A stretch of 25,696 nt of DNA from Pelargonium cotyledonis (lineage: Eukaryota; Streptophyta; Magnoliopsida; Geraniales; Geraniaceae). Where the stretch lies: assembly GCA_036897625.1 (NCBI GenBank), contig JAYMTA010000645.1, positions 1 to 25,696 of the forward strand, in the 5' to 3' direction. The notes beneath the pieces are model-generated. The model ran no database searches. It worked only from the letters and a program-made list of their open reading frames with translations, and was not told the origin of the DNA. Positions 9,361 to 19,132 of this stretch are shown here, one piece after another. Each line of letters opens with the position of its first letter. Within the stretch, counting starts at the first letter, position 1. A program made the position numbers and the translations under genes.

Positions 9361-10317
9361 TTGAATTTATCATTTTCTTCACTGAATTATCTTAGATTTT
9401 TTGTTTGTAACTTTAGATTACTACGAAGTCTTTCAACAATTCTATAATTTATTTTTGATAGACTTTTTTACAATATCAATGTTAGGATAATTCGTTGTAA
9501 AATATGATATGTACATGATAGTCTAAAGTTACAAAAATAAAATTTGTACAAGAATGACAAAATTAGCATTTTCGGAAATTTTGTCAAAATTAAATAACGA
9601 AATGGGTAAAAAATATTTAAGTATAGCTTAAAATTACAAAACATTCAGAATAGCACTTTAAAAAATGTGATAAGTACAAGAAAGTAATTTGTAATATATG
9701 TATTTAATAGTTGGAACTGCCTTGCCCAACTTGTTGGTTCCTTCACCGGCCATTCCTCATTCTGACCACAGTTTCAATTATAGTAGTAGTTGCTATCCTA
9801 TCATGTCCACCACATTTTGCAATATTTATTTTAGGGGATCTATTTTTCAACTAATAATGTTTGTAGTTGAAACTCAAATTTTATAATCCATAAATTATTC
9901 AACTTCATTTAATAGTACTTATTTTGTGTTAAAAGAAAATACTTTTTTTCATGTAGTCGGAAAATTTAAACTTAAAAGTTTCTGACGTCATACACTTCAA
10001 AGTTGAATTTTCCGACCGTCAGATAGTGTTTTTCAGTAATTTAAAAAAAAAAAATTGAGCCTAAGTTACATGATTTAATTAGCCGAATTCCTAAGTTATT
10101 AAATCTCAATAACTTTATAGGTAACACACCCATTGAAATCTTTAATACAAATTTAATCAGATCTATTTCCCTTTCTTGTCAAGACAATTGTTTCTCCATG
10201 TGCAAGTTCAACCCACATCACCAACCCTTGTTCGTCTTCTGCTTCTTCTTTAATTTCACAACATTGTCGCTTTAGATATGTTCGTATTATATTAGATTCG
10301 TCCTTCATAATCATCAT
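9361..10317. other. AT-rich intergenic stretch
   Basis: No gene seen. Bases 9470-9560 resemble 12580-12660 (GTAAAATATRAYA..ACATG.TAGTYTAAAGTTACAA), so both probably derive from one dispersed AT-rich repeat family. Confidence 0.4.
9956..10016. repeat. Imperfect inverted repeat (hairpin)
   Basis: GTCGGAAAATTTAAACTT (9956-9973) pairs with AAAGTTGAATTTTCCGAC (9999-10016) with about three mismatches and a loop of roughly 25 bases. Its nature is unknown; it may be a MITE remnant. Confidence 0.5.
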
Positions 10318-10589
10318 TTTAATGAAGGGTTAAATGGCTCTACACTCTTTGAACTCGTATTCATTTTAAACTTAAACCCTACAATTATTTTTTAGTTGTC
10401 ACAGTTCCTGAACTTTAAATTTTTTATAATTTACTACTGATGACCTGTTGCAGCAGGTTGCATCATGCCATGTAACCTGTTTTGCCATGTACGCCTTCCA
10501 CCTGGCTATCAAATCTTACGTGAAAGTTGAGTTGTAAAACTTTTGATGATGTGGCAAAATTCTTGAAATTTAAAAATACAAAAACAAAA

Positions 10590-11050
10590 TGAACGTTCTC
10601 CGACCCTGCTCCGTCGGCAACAACCCAGCTCCGCCGGCATCTGACTTTCGACCTTCAACCGACAACAACCCAGATCAAGCAACCTCTATCGCCACCAACT
10701 CCAAGCTTCATCTCCACGAGCAGCAAACCCTAACCCACTGAACTCCGTCGATCTCTTCTCCACGAACGATTCGCCGGCTCCGGCGCTGGAGGATCTGGAG
10801 AAGAACGGTAAGCACTGAGCAGACCAGATCTGGGAAGGCGTCGTCTCCATCTCCGTCGCCGTATTCAGCCACTCCATCTCTGTTGTCGTGCTCGGTCGCT
10901 TCATCTCCGGCGGCGTTTCCATCTACGGCGACCTTGTTCTGACTCACGACGCCGTCTGCTGCTCGGGCGGAAGATCGTATGCGTTCCCACGGCGAGACGA
11001 AGGACATAGCCTGAGAATCAAAATTAGAGGACGGAAGATCGTACGATTGC
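10590..11050. other. GC-rich gene-like core of the Mutator-like element
   Basis: Base composition rises sharply, with CCGCCGG and CTCCGTCG words. A plus-strand frame covering about 10840-11117 reads WEGVVSISVAVFSHS, GRFISGGVSIYGDL and so on. A donor-like AACG|GTAAGC occurs near 10806. I do not recognise a protein on either strand. It could be a captured exon fragment or untranslated DNA. Confidence 0.4.
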
Positions 11051-11200
11051 TTATAAAATTAGTTAGCATTTTATGCTTTAGTTCTAAATTGAATTGGAAT
11101 TGGCTTAAAATAGTATGATGATTGTATTTGTTTTTGGAGATAAGAAATGTGTTTTAGTTTATGAATGTGGTAATTTGTTTGATTCATCACTAAATTGGAA

Positions 11201-11393
11201 TGGAATGATAGGCCAAGCGGTTGGTACGCTTTGTATTTCTTTTGAGGTCTCAGGTTTGAGTCTTATTGCCGACGGTATGGGGAGGGATTTATGGGTTTAA
11301 GAGAACTAACAACTAACAGGATAATGCCCCCCACAGGGAGTGAGAAACACTGCCCTGTAAAGCAGGCCTGCTGTCCCGCGCTTAAAAAAAAAA
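11201..11393 (+). mobile_element. tRNA-derived SINE
   Basis: GGCCAAGCGGTT at 11211-11222 matches a Pol III A box, and GGTTTGAGTCT at 11253-11263 matches a B box (GGTTCRANYCY), about 40 bases apart as in tRNA-derived promoters. A non-tRNA body follows, ending at a run of ten A (11384-11393). Total length near 190 bases is normal for plant SINEs. It sits inside the Mutator-like element. I could not identify a clear target duplication, and the exact 5' end is uncertain. Confidence 0.65.
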
Positions 11394-11788
11394 TGTCAAT
11401 GTGTTGAGTGATTGGTTGGAGTTTTTAAAGCGTCGTGGATTAATGTATTTCAGAGTTTAGTGTGTTTGAATTGTGAATTGTGAATTGTGATTTTGGTTGT
11501 TAAAGAGAGAGGGAGATGAGTTGCAGGTGTAGAGGTTGAAGGTGTGGATGTGTTGGGGACGAAGACAAAGATGGTGGAGGTTGATGCGGCTAACAAATCT
11601 GACTTGGAGGGTCTACATGGCAAAACAAGTAATGTGGCAAGAGACAACCTGTTCTACCAAGACGTCTGTAGTAAGTTCTAAAAAAAAAATCAATCCCCAG
11701 ATCGAGAGAATTAAAAAATATTTGTAGGGGTCAACTTCAAAGTGGGAAAGAGTACATGGGATCCATAACTATTTAACCCTTTAATGAA

Positions 11789-12764
11789 ATATTATTCAAA
11801 GATAATTTGAATCTCATATTTGGTCATAATAGACAAAATTTTATAAGTGTCCCACAAACAGTTTCAAGAATGGTCTTGATTCTCCAAGAAAAAACAAAAC
11901 AATTATGGTAAAACTCAACTTTTCACAACTAGTTTTAAGCTTTGATTTTTCATTTATGAACTAATAAGAACATTGACGAATCGATAAGAACAAGATTGTG
12001 GATGGAGTGTAAAATTGTTGTTTTACATAAATTCTAATACAGTTAGAGGATTATAGATGGAAACAGTACTTAGGTACTCAAAAATTATGTTTTTAAATTT
12101 ACGCGGGACTGTAAAATGAGCCTCATTTATCATTAACCTATGTTAATAATTGAAAAAACGGATACATGATATTAAATATGGAAACAAGAATTTGTGACCA
12201 TCTCATTTAATAATTAGTTGAGAATAATAAAGATAGAAGAACTGACCCATCAGAAAAAACGAAAAGATAGAAGAAATGAAAGTTAGGCTAAATATAATCA
12301 CTGCCAGATGTATGTCCTCTGCTTGATTGGATTTAAGCAATGCTTAAATGTGAAAGGGACCTTATTATTTGTAAACTTCTTATTAGAAAAGGTCCCACAA
12401 CCTCTAACATTAATACATGAGATGATTACATATGATCATTATGCAGTTGCCATTTTTTTTTTATAATGGATCACTTTTAGAAAAATTGCAATTTTATACT
12501 CTGAATTATTATTAATTCAATCTGTCAGTTAATTTTCACTAGATTTTCCAAAAATGCCAATTTTAATAATAGTTAATTGCAAAATATAACAAATACATGG
12601 TAGTTTAAAGTTACAATAATAAAGACAAAATTAATTTTTTTGAAAAATTATGTGATAGTAACTGATATAATGGATGAAAAATAGTTCAAAGTAGTTAAAG
12701 TTACAAAAAATTTGTTTAAAATAGTTTATTGCAAAAGATGACAAATACACGGTACACATCAACA
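11789..12764. other. AT-rich intergenic stretch with dispersed repeats
   Basis: No gene seen. A 34-base motif of the form ATAGTTNATTGCAAAAKATRAC (then AAATACAYGGTA) occurs at about 12574 and 12720, and is related to the sequence near 9490. Confidence 0.4.
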
Positions 12765-13450
12765 ATTTACCTTTAGTAAATTACACATAACTCATATCAA
12801 TTATCCACTAAAAACAAATATGTCCCATAAACTTTAGTTCTTGATAGATAGACCTATGAACTTGTCAAAATATTGTTATGTTAGTTAAATTCAATTAAAA
12901 CACGCACTCTCTCATCACATACATTGCGTATGGATATAAATATTTTTGAAATATCATGTTTGCCCTTTAAGCTTGTAAATAGTAATGCATTTGAATGTTT
13001 GAATTTTCTGGCGATCTTGATGAAGTTTCCAGCGTAGATATGAATATTCTGACGATGATTATGAAGTTTTATGCGTATTTATGAATTTTCCGGTGGTTAA
13101 AAATAAATTAATCATAAACCAAATCAAAATCAAAATCAAAATGAAATTATAAAAAAACAAATATAAAGCATATCTAACAAAAAAATCAAATTGTCACCGA
13201 CTAATCTCAATTGTCGCCGGCTACCCTTCGTAGTTAGCTTCCATGGCCGTCGCCACTACCCTTTGTCGTGTCATCGTCGGAATTAGCGTGAGCTCGCTGG
13301 CTACCCGTTGTTGCATATCATAACCCTATCACTCCAGATTGGTCGGAGTAGAGCACCATTGATTGAGCAGGTCTTCCAAATCTGTCGAGCTTGAGGAAAG
13401 GAGACGAGCACGACCAAAGATGGAGGCATGGCTGAACCAAATCCAGATAG

Positions 13451-13453
<3 letters not shown>

Positions 13454-13502
<49 letters not shown>
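13454..13502. repeat. (GA)n microsatellite, about 24 units
   Basis: 49 bases of uninterrupted GA, inside the long-TIR element. It produces artefactual Arg-Glu or Ser-Leu runs in any frame crossing it. Confidence 0.97.
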
Positions 13503-13504
<2 letters not shown>

Positions 13505-13721
13505 TCATTGTTGGAGTTGGAGGCACGCCGTCAGCCACCCTCGCCGGAGATCGTCAGAGGCTGGAGGAACCAATTAGGGGCATAATATTTTTTTTTCTTT
13601 TGTTAAAAAACTAATGTTGTGATAACAAGACAATGTTTTGGAAAGTTCATGGGTCTATCTGTAAAGATTTAAAGTTTAGAGGATAATGTGTTTTTAGTGG
13701 ATAGTTGATGTGTGTTATGTA

Positions 13722-13983
13722 CTACCTCTTTTTCAAATTAAATGTTTTTCTAGAGTCTATTTTTTGTTTCAAATAAATGTCATTTTCTATTTTTATCACA
13801 TATATATTTATATATATGATTTTTCCATAATGCCGCCTTTGTCATAATTATTTTCATATGAAAGATAGTAGACTAGCAATGATGGTTTTTTTGTTGTTTT
13901 ATTTAAGGGTAAGAATCATTTAACATTTTTCTTTAATATGTGTGAAGAACTGTAAAACGACATTTAATTTGAAACGGATGTAG
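13722..13983. mobile_element. Stowaway-type MITE, 262 bp
   Basis: The ends CTACCTCTTTTTCAAATTAA (13722) and, on the complement of 13983, CTACATCCGTTTCAAATTAA are terminal inverted repeats close to the Stowaway consensus (CTCCCTCCGT..). Both are flanked by the TA dinucleotide duplication (13720-13721 and 13984-13985) that Tc1/mariner-type elements make. It encodes no protein. It is nested in the right arm of the larger element. Confidence 0.85.
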
Positions 13984-14272
13984 TATAACTTATTCATTTA
14001 CCTTTAATTCATCAATCACCGGATGAAGATAGAAATATATTAGACTAGTAATTTTTTTTTTATTAATTATGTATGAAATGTATGAACAAATCTTGTAACA
14101 TAAAGTTCTCTTGTTACTCAACTCCTTATCCTTGAGCATTAGTTTGTGTCATGTTAAATTTTTAGTTTGAAATAGTCTTAGTTAGTGATCATATATTATG
14201 CATGAAAGCTAATTTCTTAGTTGAAGCAAACAATATAGATCCAAGAACCCAATTTTTTTATTTATAAGATTC

Positions 14273-14560
14273 AAGTGTTAGAGATGAGTGATGGGGGAGA
14301 CAAAACTCCAAGTTCCAAAAATTTATCTAAGTGTTGGAGATGGGTAAGGAGAAGGCGAAACCCAAAATTTTAATCAAATAAAAAAATTCTCTAAGTTGGA
14401 ATTGAGTGGGAAGAACTCAAATTTTCCATTATCCAAACTTTTTAAAAGTGTTCAGGGAGCGTAGGAGATCCAAAAGCACCATATTTGTCTAAGCAAGAGA
14501 ATGTGTGGGAAGAAATCCAAGAAAAGAAGCAAGTTGACCCAAGTGTCGAACTTAAACAAT
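14273..14560 (+). repeat. Degenerate tandem array, units of about 45-64 bp
   Basis: Copies starting AAGTGTTAGAGATGAGTG (14273), AAGTGTTGGAGATGGGTA (14329), AAGTTGGAATTGAGTGGG (14393), AAGTGTTCAGGGAGCGTAGG (14446) and AAGCAAGAGAATGTGTGGGA (14491) share the layout 'AAGTGTTGGAGATG.GTGGGRAGAA..CCAAA', then an AT-rich segment ending in TCT. Unit length drifts and identity is modest. It lies just upstream of the LINE. Confidence 0.45.
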
Positions 14561-14775
14561 TTACGTTATAGAAAGAATCTAGAAGTATACACCAACGCGA
14601 TCTCGATAAATCAACACTGTTTGGAGTGTGGGATAATCGATTATGCAAAAAAAAAATTATGATTAAAAAAACCATTAAGAAAAGGACACATGGCATGTCA
14701 AGCTCAAAAATAGTCAAATCAGTAAAACCCGAGTCAATTTCAATCCAAGGCTTGGTCAAATCCAATCAAGGATCA

Positions 14776-17600
14776 GCTCATCCATTTCCATTTTATGTAT
14801 CTAGGAAGCTAAATCAGGAGCAAATATGCTATCTTGAGAAACCCTTTATTGATGAAGAAGTGAGGAAAGCAGTCTTAGATCTAGGAAGCCTTAAGGCTCC
14901 AGGACCTTATGGATTTCCAGCAGTATTCTACCAAAAATATTGGAATTTAGTTGTCCCGGGGATATCGGAGGCAATCTTGGATGTTTTAAACAATGGAAAA
15001 ACATTAGGGGAAGTCAATAAGACGATGATAGTCCTGATCCCAAAAATTAAATCAGTTTGTTCCCCAAATGATTTCAGACCTATAAGTCTATGCAACGTGT
15101 TTTATAAGATAGTGTCTAAAGTGCTGGTGGGGAGGCATAAATGTGTGACTGGAAGCTTATTTTCTCCTTTCCAAAATGGCATTGTACTTGGGAAAAGGAC
15201 TCAGGATAATATTATCATAGCAAATGAAATCCTTCACTCCATTAAACAGACTTTCAAAGAAAGAGTCCTTAAAACTGCTTTGAAGATGGATGTAAGGCAT
15301 ATAACAAAGGGCAGTGAATTTTTTTTATTAGAGTCCTCTAGGTACAAGGGTTTCCATCTAAGTGGATAAACCTGATCCACCAATATGTCTTATCAGTCTC
15401 GTATTGTATTAATGTTATTGGAGATAGGTCCTAGTGGTTTGCTCCAAATAAGAGTCTTAGACAAGGGGAACCTATTTCCTCTTATTTGGTCTTGCTCTAT
15501 TCTGAAACACTGTCAAAAAGATTGGAGATTGAACCAGACAATAAAGGAATTCAGGGAATTCAAATTGTAGTGGGCCAGTGATTAATCACCTCCTCTTTGC
15601 GAATGACATCTTTATCTTTTTAATGCCCTCACCAGAGTCAGTTGCAAGGTTAAAGGAAATGTTGAAATCTTATGAAATAGCTTGAGGGAAATGCATGAAC
15701 CTTTAAAAATCTGAGTGGTACTTCAGTCCCGATACACCTAGAAGATTTATGATAATCCTTACAGGAATACTTCCCATGCCCCAAGTCAATAGGCGTGGGA
15801 AGTACTTGGGCATTCCTAATCTAGGGACTTCAACCAGAAAAGAGATGTGTTTGTTCTTGAAGGATAGAGTGGAAAGTGCTCTGGCTTCTTGGAAAATGAA
15901 TTTTCTATCCCAAATTGGAAAGTTAGTCGTATTTAAATCCACCTTAAATGCACTCTCACTCTACATTATGAATCTGTATAAACTTCCTAAATATGTGACC
16001 AAGTGGTGGTCTAGCTTTCCAACCAGGTTCTGGTCGAGCAAGGATATATCCTTTAAAAAAACTATTCATTGGATTTACAGGAAAAAATTTAGATTGCAAA
16101 AGGAGAGGGTGGAATTGGATTAAGGGATATGGAGAGTTTCAATATTAGCATGTTAGCAATCCAATTTTGGAGAATTTCTGGAAACCCCCATAGTCTGGTT
16201 TTCAAAGTCTTGGTAGCTAAATATTACAAACCATGGAACATATGGAGATGTAGAAACTCTGCTGACTACTCTTGGGTATGGAAAAGTCTTTGTATGGGTA
16301 GCGATCTATTACTAGAAAATGAAATATGGAGAATTGATGATGGGAAAAAGTGAAAGTGTTTGAGGATAGCTAGGTGGATAGAAAAACTAAACAGAAGTGA
16401 ATTATGTCAAATAGGAACAAATGCAGAGGTGATCGATCTAATTAAGAAGAATGATAAATGTTGTTACTTAGAAAAGCTAAGGGAGAGCTTTCCTGAGAAT
16501 GATGTAGAGAACATAGTCAAAATAATAATTCCTCAATGGAGTAATCTGAGTGACTCTGTGCTTTGTCTAGGGGCTAAATTTGGTGACTACTCGGTAAGAA
16601 GTGGATATGCTTTCCTAGCAAGGAAACTCCAAATTGAAAGTCTCAAAAGAAGTAATACCAATTGGGGAAGATTTTGGAGTGCTCCAATTCCAAAAAAATT
16701 GAAAGTATTCATATGGAAATGCTTATGGAATGCTCTCCCGGCGCTAAGCAATTTATGAGTTAGGAAAATCAGAGACTCAGGAATTTGTTAGAAATGATTA
16801 CTGGAGAAGGAATCTGTGGATCATATTTTGTTTCGGTTGTGGATAGGGATATGGTTTGATTCATGTCTATCCCTTAAAGAGTGCCAATTGGATGGTGGAA
16901 GCTCTTGTTTCTCTCCTTATGCCTAACAAGGAGGTAGGAAACTATCAAGTATGGATGTCTTTTACCAATATGATAGTTCTTGCCTTTGAAATGTGGAAGG
17001 CAAGGAATAGATTTGTTTTTGAAGGGAAGACTTAGGATTGGAAATGGATTCTAGAAGCAGCTAAAATTATCATGGATGGAAACAACTAAAATTAGCATGG
17101 ATGGATTAAGCCAGACAACAGCTAAAAGGCTTTGGGAAGACAAGAATACTACTGTCCATGGAAAGCAAGAAAGAATTGATGATATAGGAAATCTGGAATT
17201 GGCAAAGAATCAATTGGTCTTCCTATGTGATTGCACTTATAAGGGTAGCAATAGTGGCATTGGTTGAGAATTGATTTCAGCAAGTGGATGAGTTATAGCT
17301 AGGCTATGCATGCCAACAAAGGCCTCATAGCAAAACTTAATGCAATTATGTTTGTTCTTTTTTTTGTAAAGGAGTGTAATTTCCAGCTTATTAACATATT
17401 ATGTGACTCTATAAATGTCTGCAGGGACATGAATCAGCAGCATTTTAAGGAAGTGGAAACATGGTTCAGTGGAGAAGATGTGAAGAACCTTTTGAATAGC
17501 ATTTCCTCTATATTTTTGTAAATGGGCAACCAGACAGGATGTGTTTGAGGCTCATAGTTTAGCTTAATTAGGGAAACAAGCCTTTTTGTAATATCTGGAC
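14776..17600 (+). pseudogene. 5'-truncated, decayed LINE ORF2 (reverse transcriptase, zf-RVT, RNase H)
   Basis: Consecutive frames spell a plant LINE polymerase. RT comes first: KPFIDEEVRKAV, LGSLKAPGPYGFPAVFYQKY, VLIPKIKS, NDFRPISLCNVFYKIVSK and QNGIVLGKRTQDNI (14840-15230), then KWINLIHQYVLS and LRQGEPISS (15360-15480), and LLFANDIFIF (15590-15625). The thumb/connection follows (KYLGIPNLGTSTRKEM, 15800; RFWSSKDISFKK, 16025), then zf-RVT (YSVRSGYAFLARK, FWSAPIPKKLKVFIWKCLW, 16590-16730) and RNase H (LCDCTYKGSNSGIG, CNFQLINILCDSINV, 17220-17430). The endonuclease domain is absent. Many stops and frame changes break it. The usual AYD and FADD aspartates read AYN and FAND, so it is inactive even apart from the breaks. 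Confidence 0.88.
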
Positions 17601-17603
17601 TTT

Positions 17604-18367
17604 TTTCTTTACCTTAAACTAGCAACTTCCATTAATATCGAAAATAAAATATTACATAGTTCTTGATAGAATCCCCCTAACTAGTAACTACCAAAAGATA
17701 ACCTAACATAATCAAACTAGGAAATAGAATCCTAGACCTATCTACTACCATAAATTCAATCATAGGCAAAATAGGAAATAATTTCCTAAACCTCCAACAG
17801 AGGATTTTATCGATGTGTAAAAACTCGTTAAGCTCGGGAGTTAACCAATCTACAAGTCGGGGGCTCTGGGCAAGCCGAACACCGCCAGACTTTTTTCTCG
17901 TCCTGAATCACACCGATAAAACTAAGATGACTCTGTAACCTGATTCTATCATGGGAGCCGCCCATCATACCCTTCAATCTTCACGGATTTGGACCCCCAA
18001 ACCCGCTCCAAACCTATTTTTTGGCTCGTCATCCAACCGACCATGTTCTTCCATCTCCTCTCTTCTTTTCCTCTTGAAAACCACCATCATCCGTCTTTCC
18101 GAATCCAAAGCTTCTTGGAGAGTAGGAGGGTCCATGAGGGTCAGCTCCACGTCCACCGAGTTCCAGTTCTCATCCGCCTTTGAACGAAGCAACATATCCC
18201 CCATATGTGTTCTCCTCTCCTTCAGTGCTATCATGAACGCACCATATGTTTTGAGACTCGATGAGCCACCTTCCGTCTTCGTACGTGGGCAATCTACGCT
18301 TGAATGCCCTAACCGACCACAATAATAACAAAATGTAGGAACTCTCTCATATTGAAAATACACAATA
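17604..18367 (-). mobile_element. Retroposed zinc-knuckle (LINE ORF1-like) copy inserted in the LINE tail
   Basis: Near-identical 18-mers flank this block: TTGTAATATCTGGACTTT (17586-17603) and TTGTAAAATCTGGACTTT (18368-18385), one mismatch. On the minus strand the block starts in coding sequence (VYFQYERVPTF, 18363) and ends in an A-rich tail (..GGTAAAGAAA, then the A's of the duplication) at the 17604 side. That is the layout expected of a 5'-truncated, poly(A)-primed LINE insertion of an mRNA. The LINE that hosts it resumes beyond 18385. Confidence 0.6.
17974..18363 (-). pseudogene. CCHC zinc-knuckle protein fragment (plant LINE ORF1 / DUF4283-zf-CCHC_4 type)
   Basis: About 129 codons on the minus strand begin YFQYERVPTF and then CYYCGRLGHSSVDC, a C-X2-C-X4-H-X4-C zinc knuckle. 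The 'YE.LP.FCY.CG.LGH....C' context is typical of plant LINE ORF1 (nucleic-acid-binding, Gag-like) proteins, in which a DUF4283 domain precedes the knuckle; that domain is missing here. A polar, charged region follows (KRKRREEMEEHGR, 18040-18080), ending at a TGA (17974-17976). There is no ATG at the 5' side because the copy is truncated there. It is not expected to be expressed. Confidence 0.7.
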
Positions 18368-18526
18368 TTGTAAAATCTGGACTTTATTTAGTAATATTTA
18401 ATATATTGTCCTATTAATATATAAAAGAAAAGAAACAAATTATAGTGATATATATTCTCCGGTTTCCCACATAACCAATTTGAGAGTTCCGGGAGCACAA
18501 CTGGATCCATATTATTAGGTTTTGTT

Positions 18527-18560
18527 TGATTGAGTCTTGTTTGTTCTTGAGACTCAATCA
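18527..18560. repeat. 11-bp perfect inverted repeat
   Basis: TGATTGAGTCT (18527-18537) and AGACTCAATCA (18550-18560) are perfect complements around a 12-base loop. The right arm belongs to the 44-bp repeat unit and recurs at 18594-18604. Confidence 0.7.
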
Positions 18561-18623
18561 CCCAGCACACTCCTAAGGGCTTGTTTGTTCTTGAGACTCA
18601 ATCACGCAACACACTCCTAAGGG
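18536..18623 (+). repeat. 44-bp tandem duplication
   Basis: Units 18536-18579 and 18580-18623 start CTTGTTTGTTCTTGAGACTC and end CACACTCCTAAGGG, differing at two positions (CCCAG versus CGCAA). A third start, CTTGTTT, follows at 18624. The high identity says the duplication is recent. Confidence 0.9.
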
Positions 18624-18923
18624 CTTGTTTTTTAAGTCTAGATCATGTCGGTAAGTTTCAGTAAGTAGGTGATGAAAACTTTAAGGAAGTGAACGTTCCG
18701 GTAATTTGGTGGTCCATTAAGTCAGTTATGTTTGGTAAATGATTGACTGAATGTGTCGGTAAGTTGTGTGTTTTGTTTGGTAAAAAACTCCGACAAGTCA
18801 ATTACAAATTGCAAATGACCAAATTGCTCAATTTTAGTATTGACATATTTTAATAAAAAATAAATAGCAAAAATAATATAAATGCAATAATTTATTTAAA
18901 ATGAACATAAATGAAACGGTTAA

Positions 18924-19004
18924 CTATTTGTTACAAACGGTCAACCGTGTTTTACTACTTAAAGTTACTTTCAATATGCAACGGTCGACCGTTTGTACAA
19001 ATAG
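18924..19004. repeat. Strong hairpin, 24-25-bp arms
   Basis: CTATTTGTTACAAACGGTCA(ACCGT) at 18924-18948 pairs with (ACGGT)CGACCGTTTGTACAAATAG at 18981-19004 with one bulged base and one mismatch; the loop is about 32 bases. It could be a miniature element or a small-RNA precursor-like fold. Confidence 0.65.
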
Positions 19005-19132
19005 GATAACCATATATGATTATTATAACTATTATTTAATCAAATTTTAAATAAAACATAAGTTAAGTTAATGAAAATAAAAGTAAAAATAATTAATTAA
19101 TTAACTAACTTAAGTTAACCCTAAATCCTAAC

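Larger units (their letters stand above)
10327..11779. mobile_element. Mutator-like element (Pack-MULE-like) with long TIRs and 9-bp TSD
   Basis: The 9-bp sequence TTTAATGAA stands at both edges (10318-10326 and 11780-11788). Just inside, the ends begin GGGTTAAAT on each strand. The inverted similarity runs about 190 bases (10327 to about 10520; about 11590 to 11779), with well-matched blocks such as ACAGGTTG/GCAGGTTG and TGTTTTGCCATGTA (10477-10490 versus the complement at 11614-11627). No transposase is encoded. The core at 10590-11050 is GC-rich and gene-like, unlike the flanks. Long TIRs plus a 9-bp duplication are the hallmarks of Mutator-like elements; a gene-like core without transposase is the Pack-MULE pattern. 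TIR divergence (by eye about 30%) says the insertion is not recent. Confidence 0.82.
12765..14006. mobile_element. Long-TIR non-autonomous element (Mutator-like) with 11-bp direct repeat at edges
   Basis: ATTTACCTTTA occurs at 12765-12775 and 13996-14006. Between them the left arm (12776 to about 12893) and the right arm (about 13610-13720, continuing at 13986-13995) are inverted repeats. The left CAATTATCCACTAAAAACA, AAACTTTAGTTCTT and GATAGACCTATGAACTT correspond to the complement of the right CAACTATCCACTAAAAACA, AAACTTTAAATCTT and GATAGACCCATGAACTT. The right arm is interrupted by the Stowaway MITE; joining the sequence across it restores pairing of the outermost bases. No transposase is present. 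The core contains GC-rich CCGGC-rich DNA and a (GA)n tract. The class is inferred from arm length and duplication size. Confidence 0.72.

Noticed and set aside
13329-13614. Open frames with long Arg-Glu or Ser-Leu runs
   Set aside because: They are produced by the (GA)n microsatellite.
14626-14775. LINE endonuclease domain upstream of the reverse transcriptase
   Set aside because: The translation before about 14776 shows no endonuclease motifs, so the LINE copy is treated as 5'-truncated.
18536-18623. CRISPR-like or LTR-like direct repeat
   Set aside because: There are only two abutting 44-bp copies without spacers or LTR features; it is a simple tandem duplication.
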